Positions 8,870 to 18,866 are shown, counted from the stretch's first letter. The stretch is 64,000 nt of DNA from Lederbergia galactosidilytica (GCF_017873565.1 NZ_JAGGKH010000001.1:248001-312000); one strand, 5' to 3'. A program made the numbers and translations. The notes: generated from the sequence alone by a model not told the origin.

Positions 8870-8928
8870 AGAATCGCCCCATCTAGTAAAGTGAGTAAGC
8901 AAACCTCACCCATGTATAGGACGATTTT
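8870..8928 (-). terminator. Terminator after prfB
   Basis: Outer stem AATCG/CGATT (8872-8876 with 8922-8926) extended by GC pairs, with an inner GTGAG/CTCAC hairpin (8891-8895 with 8905-8909). Placed about 40 bases after the prfB stop, with a T-rich tail on the minus strand. Confidence 0.65.
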
Positions 8929-8968
8929 TTAAGTGCGATCATTTAAATCCCTTAGAAGGTTTGAAATT

Positions 8969-10067
8969 TTAAACTCGTGAACGTAGGTAGGCGTTGATAA
9001 AAGCATCGATGTCTCCATCTGTCACTGCTTGAACATTTCCAGTTTCTTCATTCGTACGATGATCTTTCACCATGGAATATGGGTGAAAAACATAGGAGCG
9101 GATTTGGCTTCCCCAGCCAATTTCCTTTTGTTCTCCACGGATTTCTGCTAATTGCTTTTCTTTCTCTTCCAACTCTCGTTGATAAAGCTTTGCTTTTAGC
9201 ATATTCATCGCTTTTTCACGGTTTTTAATTTGCGATCTTTCATTTTGACATGTTACAACCGTACCTGTTGGTATATGGGTAATTCGAACGGCGGAATCTG
9301 TTGTATTAACGTGCTGTCCACCTGCTCCACTTGAGCGATAGGTATCTATTTTTAAATCTTCTTGTTTGATATCAACTTCAACATCATCTGTAAACTCAGG
9401 CATCACATCACAGGAAACAAAGGATGTGTGACGACGCCCCGAAGAATCAAACGGAGAAATTCTTACTAAACGATGAACCCCTTTTTCTGCTTTTAAATAG
9501 CCGTAAGCGTTATGTCCTTTTATTAACATTGTCACACTTTTGATTCCAGCCTCATCTCCAGGTAAGTAAGAGAGGATTTCTGTTTTAAAATCTTTCTTTT
9601 CGGCCCAGCGTGTATACATTCGCAAGAGAATCGATCCCCAATCTTGCGACTCTGTTCCACCTGCTCCTGGGTGAAGTTCAATAATAGCATTGTTTTTATC
9701 ATAAGGATCGCTTAGTAATAATTGTAGTTCAAAGTCATGAAGTCGTTGAATAAGTTCCTTCAACTCCCCTTCAAGCTCTGATTCAAGGTCTGGGTCACTT
9801 TCCTCTTTAACAAGTTCATGGGTTAATTCTAAATTTTCATGGATCTCTAGTAGTTCTTTATATTCATTGACGATGTCTTTTAGGCTGTTCGCCTCATTAA
9901 TGACGGTTTGAGCTGATTGTTGATCATCCCAAAAACCAGGCTCAAGCATCCTTTCGTCTAGCTCAGCGATTCTTGTTTCCTTCTCTTCTAAGTCAAAGAG
10001 ACCCCCTAAAGTCAGCTAATCGCTCAGCCGATTTTTCAAGTTCTGTTCTTACTTCAAATAATTCCAT
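8969..10067 (-). CDS. prfB: Peptide chain release factor 2 (programmed +1 frameshift)
   Basis: Releases nascent peptides at UGA and UAA. The first 24 codons (ATG at 10067, [20 protein letters not shown]...) end at an in-frame TGA. Reading must slip +1 at CTT-TGA-C to enter the 341-residue main frame ([16 protein letters not shown]...), giving 365 residues, the normal RF2 length. RF2-specific tripeptide SPF ([12 protein letters not shown]) and catalytic GGQ (GAGGQHVN) are present. The frame is therefore broken by design and should not be called a pseudogene. It follows secA at 65 bases and is probably co-transcribed with it, as in B. subtilis. Confidence 0.97.
9993..10007 (-). promoter_or_regulatory. 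RF2 autoregulatory frameshift site
   Basis: The minus strand reads AGGGGG TCT CTT TGA C. An internal Shine-Dalgarno-like AGGGGG (10002-10007) lies three bases before the CTT slip codon (9996-9998), followed by the poor-context stop UGA-C (9993-9995). When RF2 is scarce the ribosome slips +1. This is the canonical prfB signal. Confidence 0.97.
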
Positions 10068-10132
10068 CACAAGCACCTCTATTATGTCTAAATTTATTTC
10101 ATTTTCGAAAACAATCCGGTTTTTCACTCGAA

Positions 10133-12643
10133 TTAAGTTAAGCGACCGTGACATTGTTTGTATTTCTTACCACTTCCACATGGGCATGGATCATTTCGAC
10201 CAACTTTTTCACTTTTGCGGATTGGCTTTCTCTTGACCTCTCCCCCGTCTTCTTTTGGGTTCACCGCTTGCCCTTTTGCCACTTCTTCACGTTCCAAGTT
10301 ATTTCTTATCTCAGCTTTCATAACGTATTTAGCCGTGTCTTCCTCAATGGCTTCAACCATACTTTCAAACATGGCAAATCCTTCGCTTTGATACTCTCGA
10401 AGGGGGTCAATTTGTCCATATGCACGTAAATGTATGCCTTGACGCAGTTGATCCATTGCATCAATATGATCAATCCACTTCGTATCAACAGAACGGAGTA
10501 AAATAACTTTTTCAAATTCACGCATTTGTTCTTGTGTTAAATATTCTTCTTTCTCATCATAATGCTGTATTACTTTTTCAAAGATGATTTCCTTCATTTC
10601 TTCAGGTTCTCTTCGGTGCAAATCTTCAACAGCCAAGTCACCTTCAAAAAGAACTGTCGCATTTAAGTAATCAATTAATCCTTGAATATTCCATTGCTCT
10701 TCTTCTGGTTCCGCCGTGTAACTAGCTACCGCGCGATCAATGACAGACTGGATCATTTTTTCCACGATATCGCGTAGATCTTCAGAGCTCATTACATCAT
10801 CACGCTGCTGATAAATGATTTCCCTTTGTTGACGAAGGACATCATCATATTGTAGAAGCTGCTTCCGAGCATCAAAGTTATTTCCTTCTACACGTTTCTG
10901 TGCTGATTCAACCGCTTTGGAAACCATTTTACTTTGGATCGGTTGTGAATCATCCATTCCCAACTTTTCCATCATTGATTTCATATTTTCTGATCCAAAT
11001 CGGCGCATTAGTTCATCTTCCATCGAAAGATAAAACTGAGTAACCCCTGGATCCCCTTGACGTCCGGAACGTCCTCTTAACTGATTATCAATTCGGCGTG
11101 ATTCATGACGTTCTGTTCCAATGACAGCTAGACCACCTAGCTCTTTTACACCTTCACCCAATTTGATGTCCGTACCACGACCAGCCATATTCGTCGCGAT
11201 TGTCACCGCTCCTTGTTGTCCGGCTTCAGTAATAATCTCGGCTTCTCTCTCGTGGTTTTTCGCGTTTAACACATTATGCTTAACACCTTTTTTAGTTAAT
11301 AGCGAGGAAATTAACTCTGATGTTTCAATGGCCACTGTCCCGACAAGGATCGGTTGGCCTTTTTGGTGTCTCTCATATATATCTTCTACCACCGCACGGA
11401 ATTTACCATTCATTGAAGAATAAATTAAATCAGAACGGTCATCACGAGCAATCGGGACGTTTGTCGGAATCGAAATGACCCGCATATTATAAATATTGCG
11501 GAATTCTTCCTCTTCCGTTTTCGCCGTACCAGTCATCCCAGCCAATTTTTCATACATTCGGAAATAGTTCTGGAATGTAATGGTAGCCATTGTCATAGAT
11601 TCACTTTGAATTTCGACGCCTTCTTTTGCCTCAATCGCTTGATGAAGTCCGTCACTAAAACGTCTCCCTTTCATCATCCGGCCTGTAAATTGGTCAACAA
11701 TAACTATCTCGCCTTCTTGAACAACATAATCCACATCATGTTGCATACTAACATGTGCTTTTAAAGCTTGATTAATATGATGGTTGAGGACAACTTGGGA
11801 AAGATCGAATAAATTATCGATTTTGAAGAAACGTTCAGCTTTATTGATTCCTTCTTCTGTTAATTGAACACCTTTTGTTTTTTCATCATACGTATAATCT
11901 TCTTCTCGCTTCAATATCTCAGCAAAGGCATTTGCCTGTAAATACATTTGAGTAGATTTTTGGGCTTGTCCTGAGATAATTAATGGTGTTCGTGCCTCAT
12001 CAATTAAAATGGAGTCAACTTCGTCAATAACGGCAAAGTGAAGTGGGCGTTGAACCTTTTGTTCCTCATATAACACCATATTGTCACGGAGATAATCAAA
12101 GCCAAACTCATTATTTGTTCCATAGGTGATATCTGCAGCATAAGCTTCTTTCTTTTCTTCCTTCGACATACTGTTTAAGTTAAGCCCAACAGTTAAACCA
12201 AGAAATTGGTAGAGCTCACCCATTTCTGTCGCATCCCGACTAGCCAAATATTCGTTCACGGTAACAACGTGGACACCTTTTCCCGTAATCGCGTTTAAAT
12301 AAACAGGCATTGTCGCGGTTAATGTTTTACCTTCACCTGTTTTCATCTCAGCGATGTTACCTTCGTGTAATGCCACGCCCCCCATAAGTTGAACCGGATA
12401 TGGATAAAGGCCTAGCACGCGACGAGAACCTTCTCGAACCAACGCGAATGCTTCTTCCAACATATGGTCTAAAGCTTCTCCATTTTGATATCTGGCTTTT
12501 AATTCATCTGTTTTTTGGCGAATTTCTTCATCTGATAACTTCTCCATGTCTGGGGCTAGTTGATCAATTTTCTCCGCCATCTTTTCTAGACGTTTTAGAT
12601 CACGTTTATTGGGATCAAATAATTTATTAAGAAAAGCTACCAT
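10133..12643 (-). CDS. secA: Preprotein translocase ATPase SecA
   Basis: Motor of Sec-dependent export, 836 residues. Walker A region [18 protein letters not shown]-like [21 protein letters not shown] insertion, NBD2 motif [13 protein letters not shown] and the helical wing/scaffold are in order. The C-terminal zinc-binding tail [14 protein letters not shown] that contacts SecB/ribosome or lipids is intact. The length is normal for Bacillus. Upstream neighbour is the chromate pair, so it has its own promoter in 12644-12843. Confidence 0.98.
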   Translation of the reverse strand: MVAFLNKLFDPNKRDLKRLEKMAEKIDQLAPDMEKLSDEEIRQKTDELKARYQNGEALDHMLEEAFALVREGSRRVLGLYPYPVQLMGGVALHEGNIAEMKTGEGKTLTATMPVYLNAITGKGVHVVTVNEYLASRDATEMGELYQFLGLTVGLNLNSMSKEEKKEAYAADITYGTNNEFGFDYLRDNMVLYEEQKVQRPLHFAVIDEVDSILIDEARTPLIISGQAQKSTQMYLQANAFAEILKREEDYTYDEKTKGVQLTEEGINKAERFFKIDNLFDLSQVVLNHHINQALKAHVSMQHDVDYVVQEGEIVIVDQFTGRMMKGRRFSDGLHQAIEAKEGVEIQSESMTMATITFQNYFRMYEKLAGMTGTAKTEEEEFRNIYNMRVISIPTNVPIARDDRSDLIYSSMNGKFRAVVEDIYERHQKGQPILVGTVAIETSELISSLLTKKGVKHNVLNAKNHEREAEIITEAGQQGAVTIATNMAGRGTDIKLGEGVKELGGLAVIGTERHESRRIDNQLRGRSGRQGDPGVTQFYLSMEDELMRRFGSENMKSMMEKLGMDDSQPIQSKMVSKAVESAQKRVEGNNFDARKQLLQYDDVLRQQREIIYQQRDDVMSSEDLRDIVEKMIQSVIDRAVASYTAEPEEEQWNIQGLIDYLNATVLFEGDLAVEDLHRREPEEMKEIIFEKVIQHYDEKEEYLTQEQMREFEKVILLRSVDTKWIDHIDAMDQLRQGIHLRAYGQIDPLREYQSEGFAMFESMVEAIEEDTAKYVMKAEIRNNLEREEVAKGQAVNPKEDGGEVKRKPIRKSEKVGRNDPCPCGSGKKYKQCHGRLT

Positions 12644-12843
12644 ATTAAAACGCTCCCCTATCTATTGAATGTGCATTACTTCTCAATTTATTTTTCATAA
12701 GTAAAAGATTTTGATCTATTACTGAAAAGCGTTGTTCACATTATTCATATAAAAATCCAGGTTAAAACTAAAACCTTTTACCTAATTATCTATCATATCA
12801 CTATCGGTTTTCTCTGACAACATAGGAAAACCCGGCAAAAGCT

Positions 12844-13371
12844 TCAAAGCAGAAGTGCCCCATAAATCAGAGCTCCAGTGATAACGAGTGCAGGATGAAC
12901 TTTCCATTTTGTTAATAAGAAGTAACTCATAAGGCCGATAAATATTGTATGTGAAAAACCAGAGCTATTCACAGAACCCGCAAAAAAGCTAAAGGTCATC
13001 AAGCCCAACAGGACGGCAATGGTAGGACGAACCAATTGAGTCATCCTTTTAACTTTTAAAGAATCTTTATGTTTAAGAAGAAGCCCCAATAAAGGGATCA
13101 TCAGGACTAAAGAAGGTGCGACTGTAGCGAATAATGCAATGAGGGCACCTAAGACTCCACCTTGTTGATAACCAATATATCCTGCCATTTTCGTCGCAAT
13201 AGGCCCTGGCAATGCATTACCTAAAGCTAATACTTCGCTAAACTCTTGAACAGAAAGCCATTCATAATGCTCCACTACTTCATGCTCAATTAGAGGGACA
13301 GAGGAAGGTCCACCGCCGTAACCAAGAATACCTGGGATAAAAAAGGCAATAAAAATCTGCCAATAAATCAT
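12844..13371 (-). CDS. Chromate transporter, C-terminal half homologue (short-chain CHR)
   Basis: A 175-residue membrane protein of the CHR family, one half of a split transporter. The N-terminal signature GILGYGGGPSSVPLIEHEVV and the GNALPGPIATKMAGYIGY motif are those of CHR domains, followed by about five hydrophobic segments. It starts at 13371, overlapping the stop of the partner gene by four bases (ATGA), so the two are co-translated and probably form a heterodimer, as with the YwrA/YwrB pair. Likely role is chromate or related anion efflux; this is inferred from the family. Confidence 0.9.
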   Translation of the reverse strand: MIYWQIFIAFFIPGILGYGGGPSSVPLIEHEVVEHYEWLSVQEFSEVLALGNALPGPIATKMAGYIGYQQGGVLGALIALFATVAPSLVLMIPLLGLLLKHKDSLKVKRMTQLVRPTIAVLLGLMTFSFFAGSVNSSGFSHTIFIGLMSYFLLTKWKVHPALVITGALIYGALLL

Positions 13372-13958
13372 AGTGAGCTCCTTTCTTTCTCTTTGTTTTC
13401 AGAAAGGCTCTTCTTATTTTTTCGCGCTGAAAGGGCAATGATTAATAAAATGGCGATTATGATGGCGGGATGTAATCCTAGTAACTGCATACTAATAAAA
13501 CTGCCGAATACTAAGAGTAGAGTATAAATCCAACCGAGAGATTGGCTAGACTTTTTTATAAAGTCCCATGTAAGGATCCCCATTAAAACACCAGCTACAG
13601 GCAGAACAGCCTGGGACATTCCCGTAACCCATGGTTTATCTTTATAAGCACTTAATAAGACCAAAAAAATAATCATTAATGTAACGGTTGGCACAACCGT
13701 GGCAAAAATCGCATTTAACATTCCGATAATGCCTCCGACTCGCCAACCAATATATCCTGCCATTTTTGTGTTGATTGGACCTGGTAAGGCATTGGCAAGT
13801 GCTAACACATCTGCAAACTCATCATCATTCATCCATTTATACACGCGAACCACTTCATGCTGTACTAATGGGATTGCTGAGGGGCCGCCTCCAAATCCAA
13901 GCATACCTGAGCGAAAAAAAGCGATAAAAATATGTACCTGTTTCAAGCAAGTCACCAT
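13368..13958 (-). CDS. Chromate transporter, N-terminal half homologue (short-chain CHR)
   Basis: A 196-residue CHR-domain membrane protein. Signature FFRSGMLGFGGGPSAIPLVQ and NALPGPINTKMAGYIGW are present, with about five membrane spans and a basic, serine-rich tail. First gene of a two-gene unit with the shorter partner. In B. subtilis, hpf and secA are close neighbours, so this pair looks like an insertion between them. Confidence 0.9.
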   Translation of the reverse strand: MVTCLKQVHIFIAFFRSGMLGFGGGPSAIPLVQHEVVRVYKWMNDDEFADVLALANALPGPINTKMAGYIGWRVGGIIGMLNAIFATVVPTVTLMIIFLVLLSAYKDKPWVTGMSQAVLPVAGVLMGILTWDFIKKSSQSLGWIYTLLLVFGSFISMQLLGLHPAIIIAILLIIALSARKNKKSLSENKEKERSSL

Positions 13959-14054
13959 CCTTTAGAACACTTACAAGAATAACAAATGGTAGTGACACCG
14001 AAAAGAAGTCTTTCCTATCATTTATCATTGAAAAGTAGCTTCATTAAACCAAAA

Positions 14055-14081
14055 AGCACGCCACCGATCAGGCAGCGTGCT
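14055..14081 (-). terminator. Terminator, probably of hpf
   Basis: AGCACGC/GCGTGCT stem with a 13-base loop and a TTTTTGG tail on the minus strand. It lies beyond the GC-richer repeat segment downstream of hpf. Confidence 0.6.
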
Positions 14082-14099
14082 CCAGAATGATTATTTTTT

Positions 14100-14480
14100 A
14101 AGCGTTGTTCGAAATGTCCGGTAAAAATGACACTACAGGATAAAGGATCTTTGACTAAGTGCCGACACATCCTATGTCGAACGTCGAAGTCACCACAACA
14201 CGCAAGTTTGTTGGCTTGTTTCTGTGCTCCTCGGAAAAGAAAACCACTTTTCCTTCGTGCGATGTGGATTCAGGGAAGCTTTCCTTGTGCTCATGGTATC
14301 AGGAATAGGATATCCGCTAAAACCGCCCATCCACGTCCTGTGGGCAACACGGAAGTCAGTACATCCTGTACAAGTCCGCTGCTCGAAACTCTGCCGCCTC
14401 GAACTTTCGACGTACAGGATGTACTAGTGTCGGACGTTAGCGATTGACGTCAGCGCCTTTAGCCGACTTGTTCCTTTTTA
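14100..14480. repeat. GC-richer intergenic repeat segment with mini-palindromes
   Basis: This segment is clearly GC-richer than its surroundings and contains several short perfect palindromes with TCC/GGA loops: CGACA..TGTCG at 14163-14179, CCAC..GTGG at 14331-14343, GTACATCCTGTAC at 14359-14371 and its inverse GTACAGGATGTAC at 14412-14424. No plausible gene: the plus-strand open frame here has no ribosome binding site and a Cys/Arg/Ser-rich composition unlike a real protein. It resembles a non-coding intergenic repeat inserted after hpf. Confidence 0.55.
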
Positions 14481-14502
14481 TCCTCCTATTTGAACTCACA
14501 CT

Positions 14503-15063
14503 TTAATTTGTTTCAATCAATCCATACTTTCCATCTTTACGGCGGTACACGATGTTTGTCGCATTGGTTTCAGCATCCGTAAAGATAAAGAAGCTATGCC
14601 CCAACATGTTCATTTGCAAAACTGCTTCTTCACTATCCATAGGTTTAAGACTAAATTGCTTCGTGCGGACGATTTTAAGTTCATCTTCATCCTCTTGTTC
14701 CTGATTAGCTGGCAAGTCGTTTCCATTCATTTTGAAGAATTCTTTGGCACTACCTTGATCTCTAAATTTACGATTAACCTTTGTTTTATGCTTACGAATT
14801 TGTCGCTCTAATTTATCGACAATTAAGTCAACGGCTGCATACATATCATCATGTACTTCTTCAGCTCGAAGAACTAGTTGTGGAAGTGGAATCGTTATTT
14901 CAACTTTTGCTTTTTTATTTGGATTTACTTTTAAATTAACATGAACATTTGCTTCAGGAGTTTCATTAAAATATCTTTCCAGTTTACCGACTTTCTTTTC
15001 AATGTGATCACGTATTGCATCTGTAATGTTGATGTTTTCACCGCGAATATTATATTTTAGCAT
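14503..15063 (-). CDS. hpf: Ribosome hibernation promoting factor, long form
   Basis: A 186-residue protein that dimerises 70S ribosomes into inactive 100S particles in stationary phase or stress. The N-terminal S30AE domain (about 1-105, MLKYNIRGENINITDAIRDHIE) is joined by an acidic linker (EQEDEDELKIVRTK) to the C-terminal dimerisation domain (RTKQFSLKPMDSEEAVLQM...). Position next to the fliD-fliS-fliT cluster and secA matches yvyD in B. subtilis. Confidence 0.96.
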   Translation of the reverse strand: MLKYNIRGENINITDAIRDHIEKKVGKLERYFNETPEANVHVNLKVNPNKKAKVEITIPLPQLVLRAEEVHDDMYAAVDLIVDKLERQIRKHKTKVNRKFRDQGSAKEFFKMNGNDLPANQEQEDEDELKIVRTKQFSLKPMDSEEAVLQMNMLGHSFFIFTDAETNATNIVYRRKDGKYGLIETN

Positions 15064-15480
15064 TTTAACTCCTCCTTATTTAATGCTATGTATATATACT
15101 TCTACATACCCTTGTAAAATCCTGCTTAATCTGATAAAAAATTTGTCGAATTTGTGATTTTTTTAACAATGTAGTTGGCAGACAGACCTATCTAGGTCTT
15201 AATCTGCTTTAAAGTATAATAAATTTATAATCCAAATGAATGAAGTTGAATGTCTAATTTCCTAACTGCTATGAATCAATTTCATAATAGAGATCTTAGC
15301 ATTCATCCGAACAACGTTGATTTACGCTTCAGGTGGACGCTTTTCGGGGGCGTGCGGTGAGCTTCCCCCAATCATACTAGGTTAAGGAAATACATTGACT
15401 AACAATTCAATCTCCTTTAACAATAACGTTCGTGTATTGATCATCAATAAGCTATGATGAAATTGCCTCACTATTATAAA
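15064..15480. other. Intergenic with a Bacillaceae repeat fragment
   Basis: About 417 bases without a gene. Position 15321-15375 contains a GC-rich stretch (minus strand GGGGGAAGCTCACCGCACG then CCCCCGAAAAGCGTCCACC) that resembles the intergenic repeats common in Bacillaceae. The remainder is AT-rich and should hold the hpf promoter; none was clearly resolved. Confidence 0.5.
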
Positions 15481-15831
15481 TTATTGTCGTTTATCGTAAA
15501 ACATTCCATCCAAGCTATTTGCTGCCGCATAAGGATTAGAATATAAGTTAATAGATTTCTTTTTTCGGTCTAATGTTTCGATATCTTTCTGAATAATTTT
15601 TAAATACTGATTTAATAAAGTATTCATTTCTTGATCACGAGCAAGTAGTTTTTTTCCTATCTCTTTCTCTTCATCTGAGTAGGGAGCTTGAAGTTGCGCA
15701 AAAAAAGTCGAGCGTTGTTGTAGTAAACCTTCTATTTTTTCTATAGTTATATCTCTTTGATCATCACTGGTCGTTCGGGCCAATACGATGATTTCTTCTG
15801 TAAGAGCTAAACATTTTTGTAGATCATTCAT
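15481..15831 (-). CDS. fliT: FliT-like flagellar chaperone
   Basis: Small helical protein of 116 residues (MNDLQKCLALTEEIIVLART...). The start ATG at 15831 shares one base with the fliS stop codon, which decides it over a longer frame inside fliS. Predicted all-alpha, acidic, with a conserved spacing of leucines. FliT homologues protect the filament cap protein FliD. Assignment rests mainly on position after fliD-fliS and on size; sequence conservation in this family is low. Confidence 0.8.
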   Translation of the reverse strand: MNDLQKCLALTEEIIVLARTTSDDQRDITIEKIEGLLQQRSTFFAQLQAPYSDEEKEIGKKLLARDQEMNTLLNQYLKIIQKDIETLDRKKKSINLYSNPYAAANSLDGMFYDKRQ

Positions 15832-16235
15832 TAAATGCCACTGCTTCCTGCTGCATGTTGATGTTGACGATTTAATTGGATCGCTTGCTTCCAAGTATCG
15901 CGAAATTCCTTAATCATTTCTTCCACTTCAGTGAGAATGTCAATATCATTTTTAATATTCGCCTCCATTAAGCGGCGATTCAGATAATCATAAAGAGACA
16001 TCATATTCTTTGATATCGGTAATTCCATATTCAACGTGACCATTAGCTCATTAACAATATTTTGTGCCTTTTGGATATTCGTATTCTTTTCTTCGATTTT
16101 ATTTTTTTCCAAGCCTACTTTAGCCAAATTTATAAATTTTAAACAACCATTGTATAACATTAATGTTAACTCACCTGGAGCAGCCGTTGTTACGGCATTT
16201 TGCTGGTAAGTTTGATATGGGTTTGCACTAGCCAT
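15831..16235 (-). CDS. fliS: Flagellin-specific chaperone FliS
   Basis: A 134-residue cytoplasmic chaperone that binds the flagellin C-terminus before export, and in Bacillus links to FliW control. N-terminal NPYQTYQQNAVTTAAPGELT and LMLYNGCLKFI are the family hallmarks. ATG at 16235 is preceded by GAGGAGTG. It has two flagellins as possible clients in this window. Confidence 0.96.
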   Translation of the reverse strand: MASANPYQTYQQNAVTTAAPGELTLMLYNGCLKFINLAKVGLEKNKIEEKNTNIQKAQNIVNELMVTLNMELPISKNMMSLYDYLNRRLMEANIKNDIDILTEVEEMIKEFRDTWKQAIQLNRQHQHAAGSSGI

Positions 16236-16268
16236 TTTTACACTCCTCTAAAAATCAAAAATTGATCC

Positions 16269-18263
16269 TTAATAACCACCAAATTGCTGCATAAGATACG
16301 CTGATTGTTGATTTGCCTGTTGAATGGCTCTTTCCATAGCGGTAAATTGACGCCAATAACGCTCTTCCGTTAATTTCAGTTTATCTTCAAAGCGATCGAT
16401 ACTTTTATCAACACTTATCAATTCCCGACCAAGTGTGAACTGTTGATTCGTTGAAGTAGCACGACCAGCTTTTTCCTGTAACTTTTTCATTGAAGCATCG
16501 ACTGTATCGTAGAGCCTATGAACAATTCCTTTTCCTGCCTCAGAGTCATTGCCACGGAATAAATTTTCAACCGATTCTGGATCCTCTTCTAAAGCTGCTT
16601 TTAATTTCGCCTCATCGATCTCTAATTTTCCACCTTCAAGATAATTCGCTGTCGTTTTAATACCAATACTTGCCAATTGCTTAAAAATACCATTTGTTTC
16701 AACTGTGCTATACATATCCATTCTCATACTGGACAATACACCGGATAGCACCATATCCCCTTTTAAGAGACCGCTGCGCGCCATTTCTTCCCATTTTTCC
16801 TGTTGCTTTTCGGAAAGCTCTTCCCGTTCATCATCAGTCAATGGCTTATAATCACGGTATAAAGGTTCATTTATTTTATCGCTGATTTCTTTAATTAATG
16901 CGTTATAATCTTCGACAAACTGTTTAATATTTTCAAAAACCTGCTCTGTATCATTTCCAACAGAAATCGTTGCAGCCTGCTGATTTGAATCTGCGCCAAA
17001 TGTTTGCTTTAACGTAATGGTTACACCACTCATATCGAAAGTGTTGGAACTACGTTCGGTTTCAAGGCCGTTGATCGTGAACTTGGCGTTTTGGCCGTCA
17101 TCGACTATCTGATTATCAAAGTTTAGGATATTGGTCATGAAATCACCATTTACCTGAATATCCTTTTCTCCATCGCCAAATTTCCCTGTTTCTTTACGGG
17201 TTAATGTCACTTGATCTGTGAAGGAATCATAGAACATCGTGACTCCTGCAGAGGACTCATTAACTTTACGGATGACACTGTTTAAGGTGTCTGTGCCCGT
17301 CATAAAGATCGTTTCATTTACTTCACCTTTTGAGGTATGGGTGTTAATGCCGAAGGAAGCATAGTCTTGTGTGAAGGTGGCTGTAATTTCGGTATCCTTA
17401 ATCTCTTTTTCTTCCGCAAAAGTGATCACACCTGTATCAAGATTTATTTCACCGAGGACATCGTCACCACTCTTCAGCTTATTACCTTCTGTAACACTAT
17501 ATGTTTGTCCATTATATTCAATTTTAACCGAACCTGTATTTAATGCCCCTTTTCCCAAACTCCATGTTTTGATAGGGTCTTCTCCAACGGTCTTCGATGT
17601 CGTTTTTTCATTTACAACATAATTAATTTTAACTACACTGCCATTTGCTGGTTTGACATTTTCACCAAATACTAGCGTACCATCACTTTTAACAAGAACC
17701 TCATCCGCTTTATGGTTAGTTTCATCAGTTGTTATTTTCACAGCACGTCCATTTACAATAACATTTACTTCCTTTAAATCACCATCAAATTTAAATTCAG
17801 GCACGTTCCCATCCTTATCAACTGTTAATGTTTGTGATTCTACAACACCTTGTTCCCATTTGAATCCATCAGGTAGTTGGTCCTTCAGACTCTTTGTCGG
17901 GTCAAACTTTCCATCTTTCCCAGTTATTCCCCCACCATTCACCATCGTTGCCGCTTTAGCAAGATTCTTCACTTCTGTAATCGAATACGATGCCTGTGCT
18001 GCACCACTAGAAACAGTAGCTGTAACAAATTGCTCATTCGATGATGAGACTGTTCTTGAACGGTAATTGGTTGTTAGTTTTAGTTGTGCAAGTTTGTCTC
18101 GAAAGCTAAGTAGTTCGGTGTTGAGTGCGCGGCAATCATCTCTTTGCCACTCTAAAATTTGTTTCTTTTGTTTCAGTTTGTCGAGCGGTATGCTTTCTGC
18201 TCTCATTAAATCTTTCACAATTGAATCTATGTCCATTCCACTTGCCAAACCGGCAATTCTCAT
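16269..18263 (-). CDS. fliD: Flagellar filament cap protein FliD, enlarged
   Basis: Hook-associated protein 2 that caps the filament and folds incoming flagellin. The N-terminus (MRIAGLASGMDIDSIVKDLM) and C-terminus (ending in a coiled coil and YLMQQFGGY) are typical. At 664 residues it is about 165 longer than the 498-residue B. subtilis protein; extra sequence lies in the middle, roughly residues 90-330 (several beta-rich modules with NGQTYSVTEG-type repeats), where the surface-exposed D2/D3 domains are. ATG at 18263 follows GGAG. Enlarged caps often accompany enlarged flagellins, which is the case here. Confidence 0.94.
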   Translation of the reverse strand: MRIAGLASGMDIDSIVKDLMRAESIPLDKLKQKKQILEWQRDDCRALNTELLSFRDKLAQLKLTTNYRSRTVSSSNEQFVTATVSSGAAQASYSITEVKNLAKAATMVNGGGITGKDGKFDPTKSLKDQLPDGFKWEQGVVESQTLTVDKDGNVPEFKFDGDLKEVNVIVNGRAVKITTDETNHKADEVLVKSDGTLVFGENVKPANGSVVKINYVVNEKTTSKTVGEDPIKTWSLGKGALNTGSVKIEYNGQTYSVTEGNKLKSGDDVLGEINLDTGVITFAEEKEIKDTEITATFTQDYASFGINTHTSKGEVNETIFMTGTDTLNSVIRKVNESSAGVTMFYDSFTDQVTLTRKETGKFGDGEKDIQVNGDFMTNILNFDNQIVDDGQNAKFTINGLETERSSNTFDMSGVTITLKQTFGADSNQQAATISVGNDTEQVFENIKQFVEDYNALIKEISDKINEPLYRDYKPLTDDEREELSEKQQEKWEEMARSGLLKGDMVLSGVLSSMRMDMYSTVETNGIFKQLASIGIKTTANYLEGGKLEIDEAKLKAALEEDPESVENLFRGNDSEAGKGIVHRLYDTVDASMKKLQEKAGRATSTNQQFTLGRELISVDKSIDRFEDKLKLTEERYWRQFTAMERAIQQANQQSAYLMQQFGGY

Positions 18264-18284
18264 CTATCTCACTCCATCTAAACT

Positions 18285-18659
18285 TTATATTTTCTTATCG
18301 ACCATAATGCCTATATACTCGGTCATCGCCGCAAACATATCTAATAATTTCTTAGGCGGTATTTCTCTCACCACTTCATTTGTTACTTCATCAACAAGGG
18401 TGACATAATATTCATTTAATTGATCATGAAATTCAAATTTCAAATGAGTTTGTGGTGAAGCTTTAAGGAATTCATTCATTCCATTCACAACATTTGTTAA
18501 ATCTTCTTTTGATAAGGAAGAATGAACTTTCATCGCTTGGTCCTTTGCACCTAATTTTTCTGTTATTTGACTTGTTAGTGCTGTTTCTTCAAGTTTCCCG
18601 ATCATACTCCCACTATGTGTTGATGTGGATGAGAGACTTGTCCCTATTTGTCCTGACAT
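18285..18659 (-). CDS. flaG: FlaG family protein
   Basis: A 124-residue flagellar protein of unclear role, thought to affect filament length. Start ATG at 18659 is preceded by AGGGAG. Disordered S/T-rich N-terminus, then the FlaG core LKFEFHDQLNEYYVTLVDEV and VVREIPPKKLLDMFAAM. First gene of the flaG-fliD-fliS-fliT unit; in B. subtilis (yvyC) it directly follows hag. Confidence 0.92.
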   Translation of the reverse strand: MSGQIGTSLSSTSTHSGSMIGKLEETALTSQITEKLGAKDQAMKVHSSLSKEDLTNVVNGMNEFLKASPQTHLKFEFHDQLNEYYVTLVDEVTNEVVREIPPKKLLDMFAAMTEYIGIMVDKKI

Positions 18660-18866
18660 CACTTTACTCCCTTTCACACATTGGTTTATTTACACGTTAT
18701 ATCGGCATAAAACGCCTTTTGTTTATAGATCATCTTTACTAAGTTTTATGACTATCGCCTATTTTCGCCTCGTTTTTGTGCCTTTCTTTTAGGCAAGCAT
18801 ACTATGCAATGGGAGATATTTGGGTATTTCTCTCCATTTAAATTCAAATAAATAGGAGGTTCCCTT

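Noticed and set aside
8969-10067. prfB as a frameshifted pseudogene
   Set aside because: The stop is within the canonical RF2 programmed frameshift signal and all functional motifs are intact.
14127-14447. Plus-strand open frame of 106 codons between chromate and hpf genes
   Set aside because: It lies in a palindrome-rich repeat segment, lacks a ribosome binding site, and its Cys/Arg/Ser-rich composition is not protein-like.
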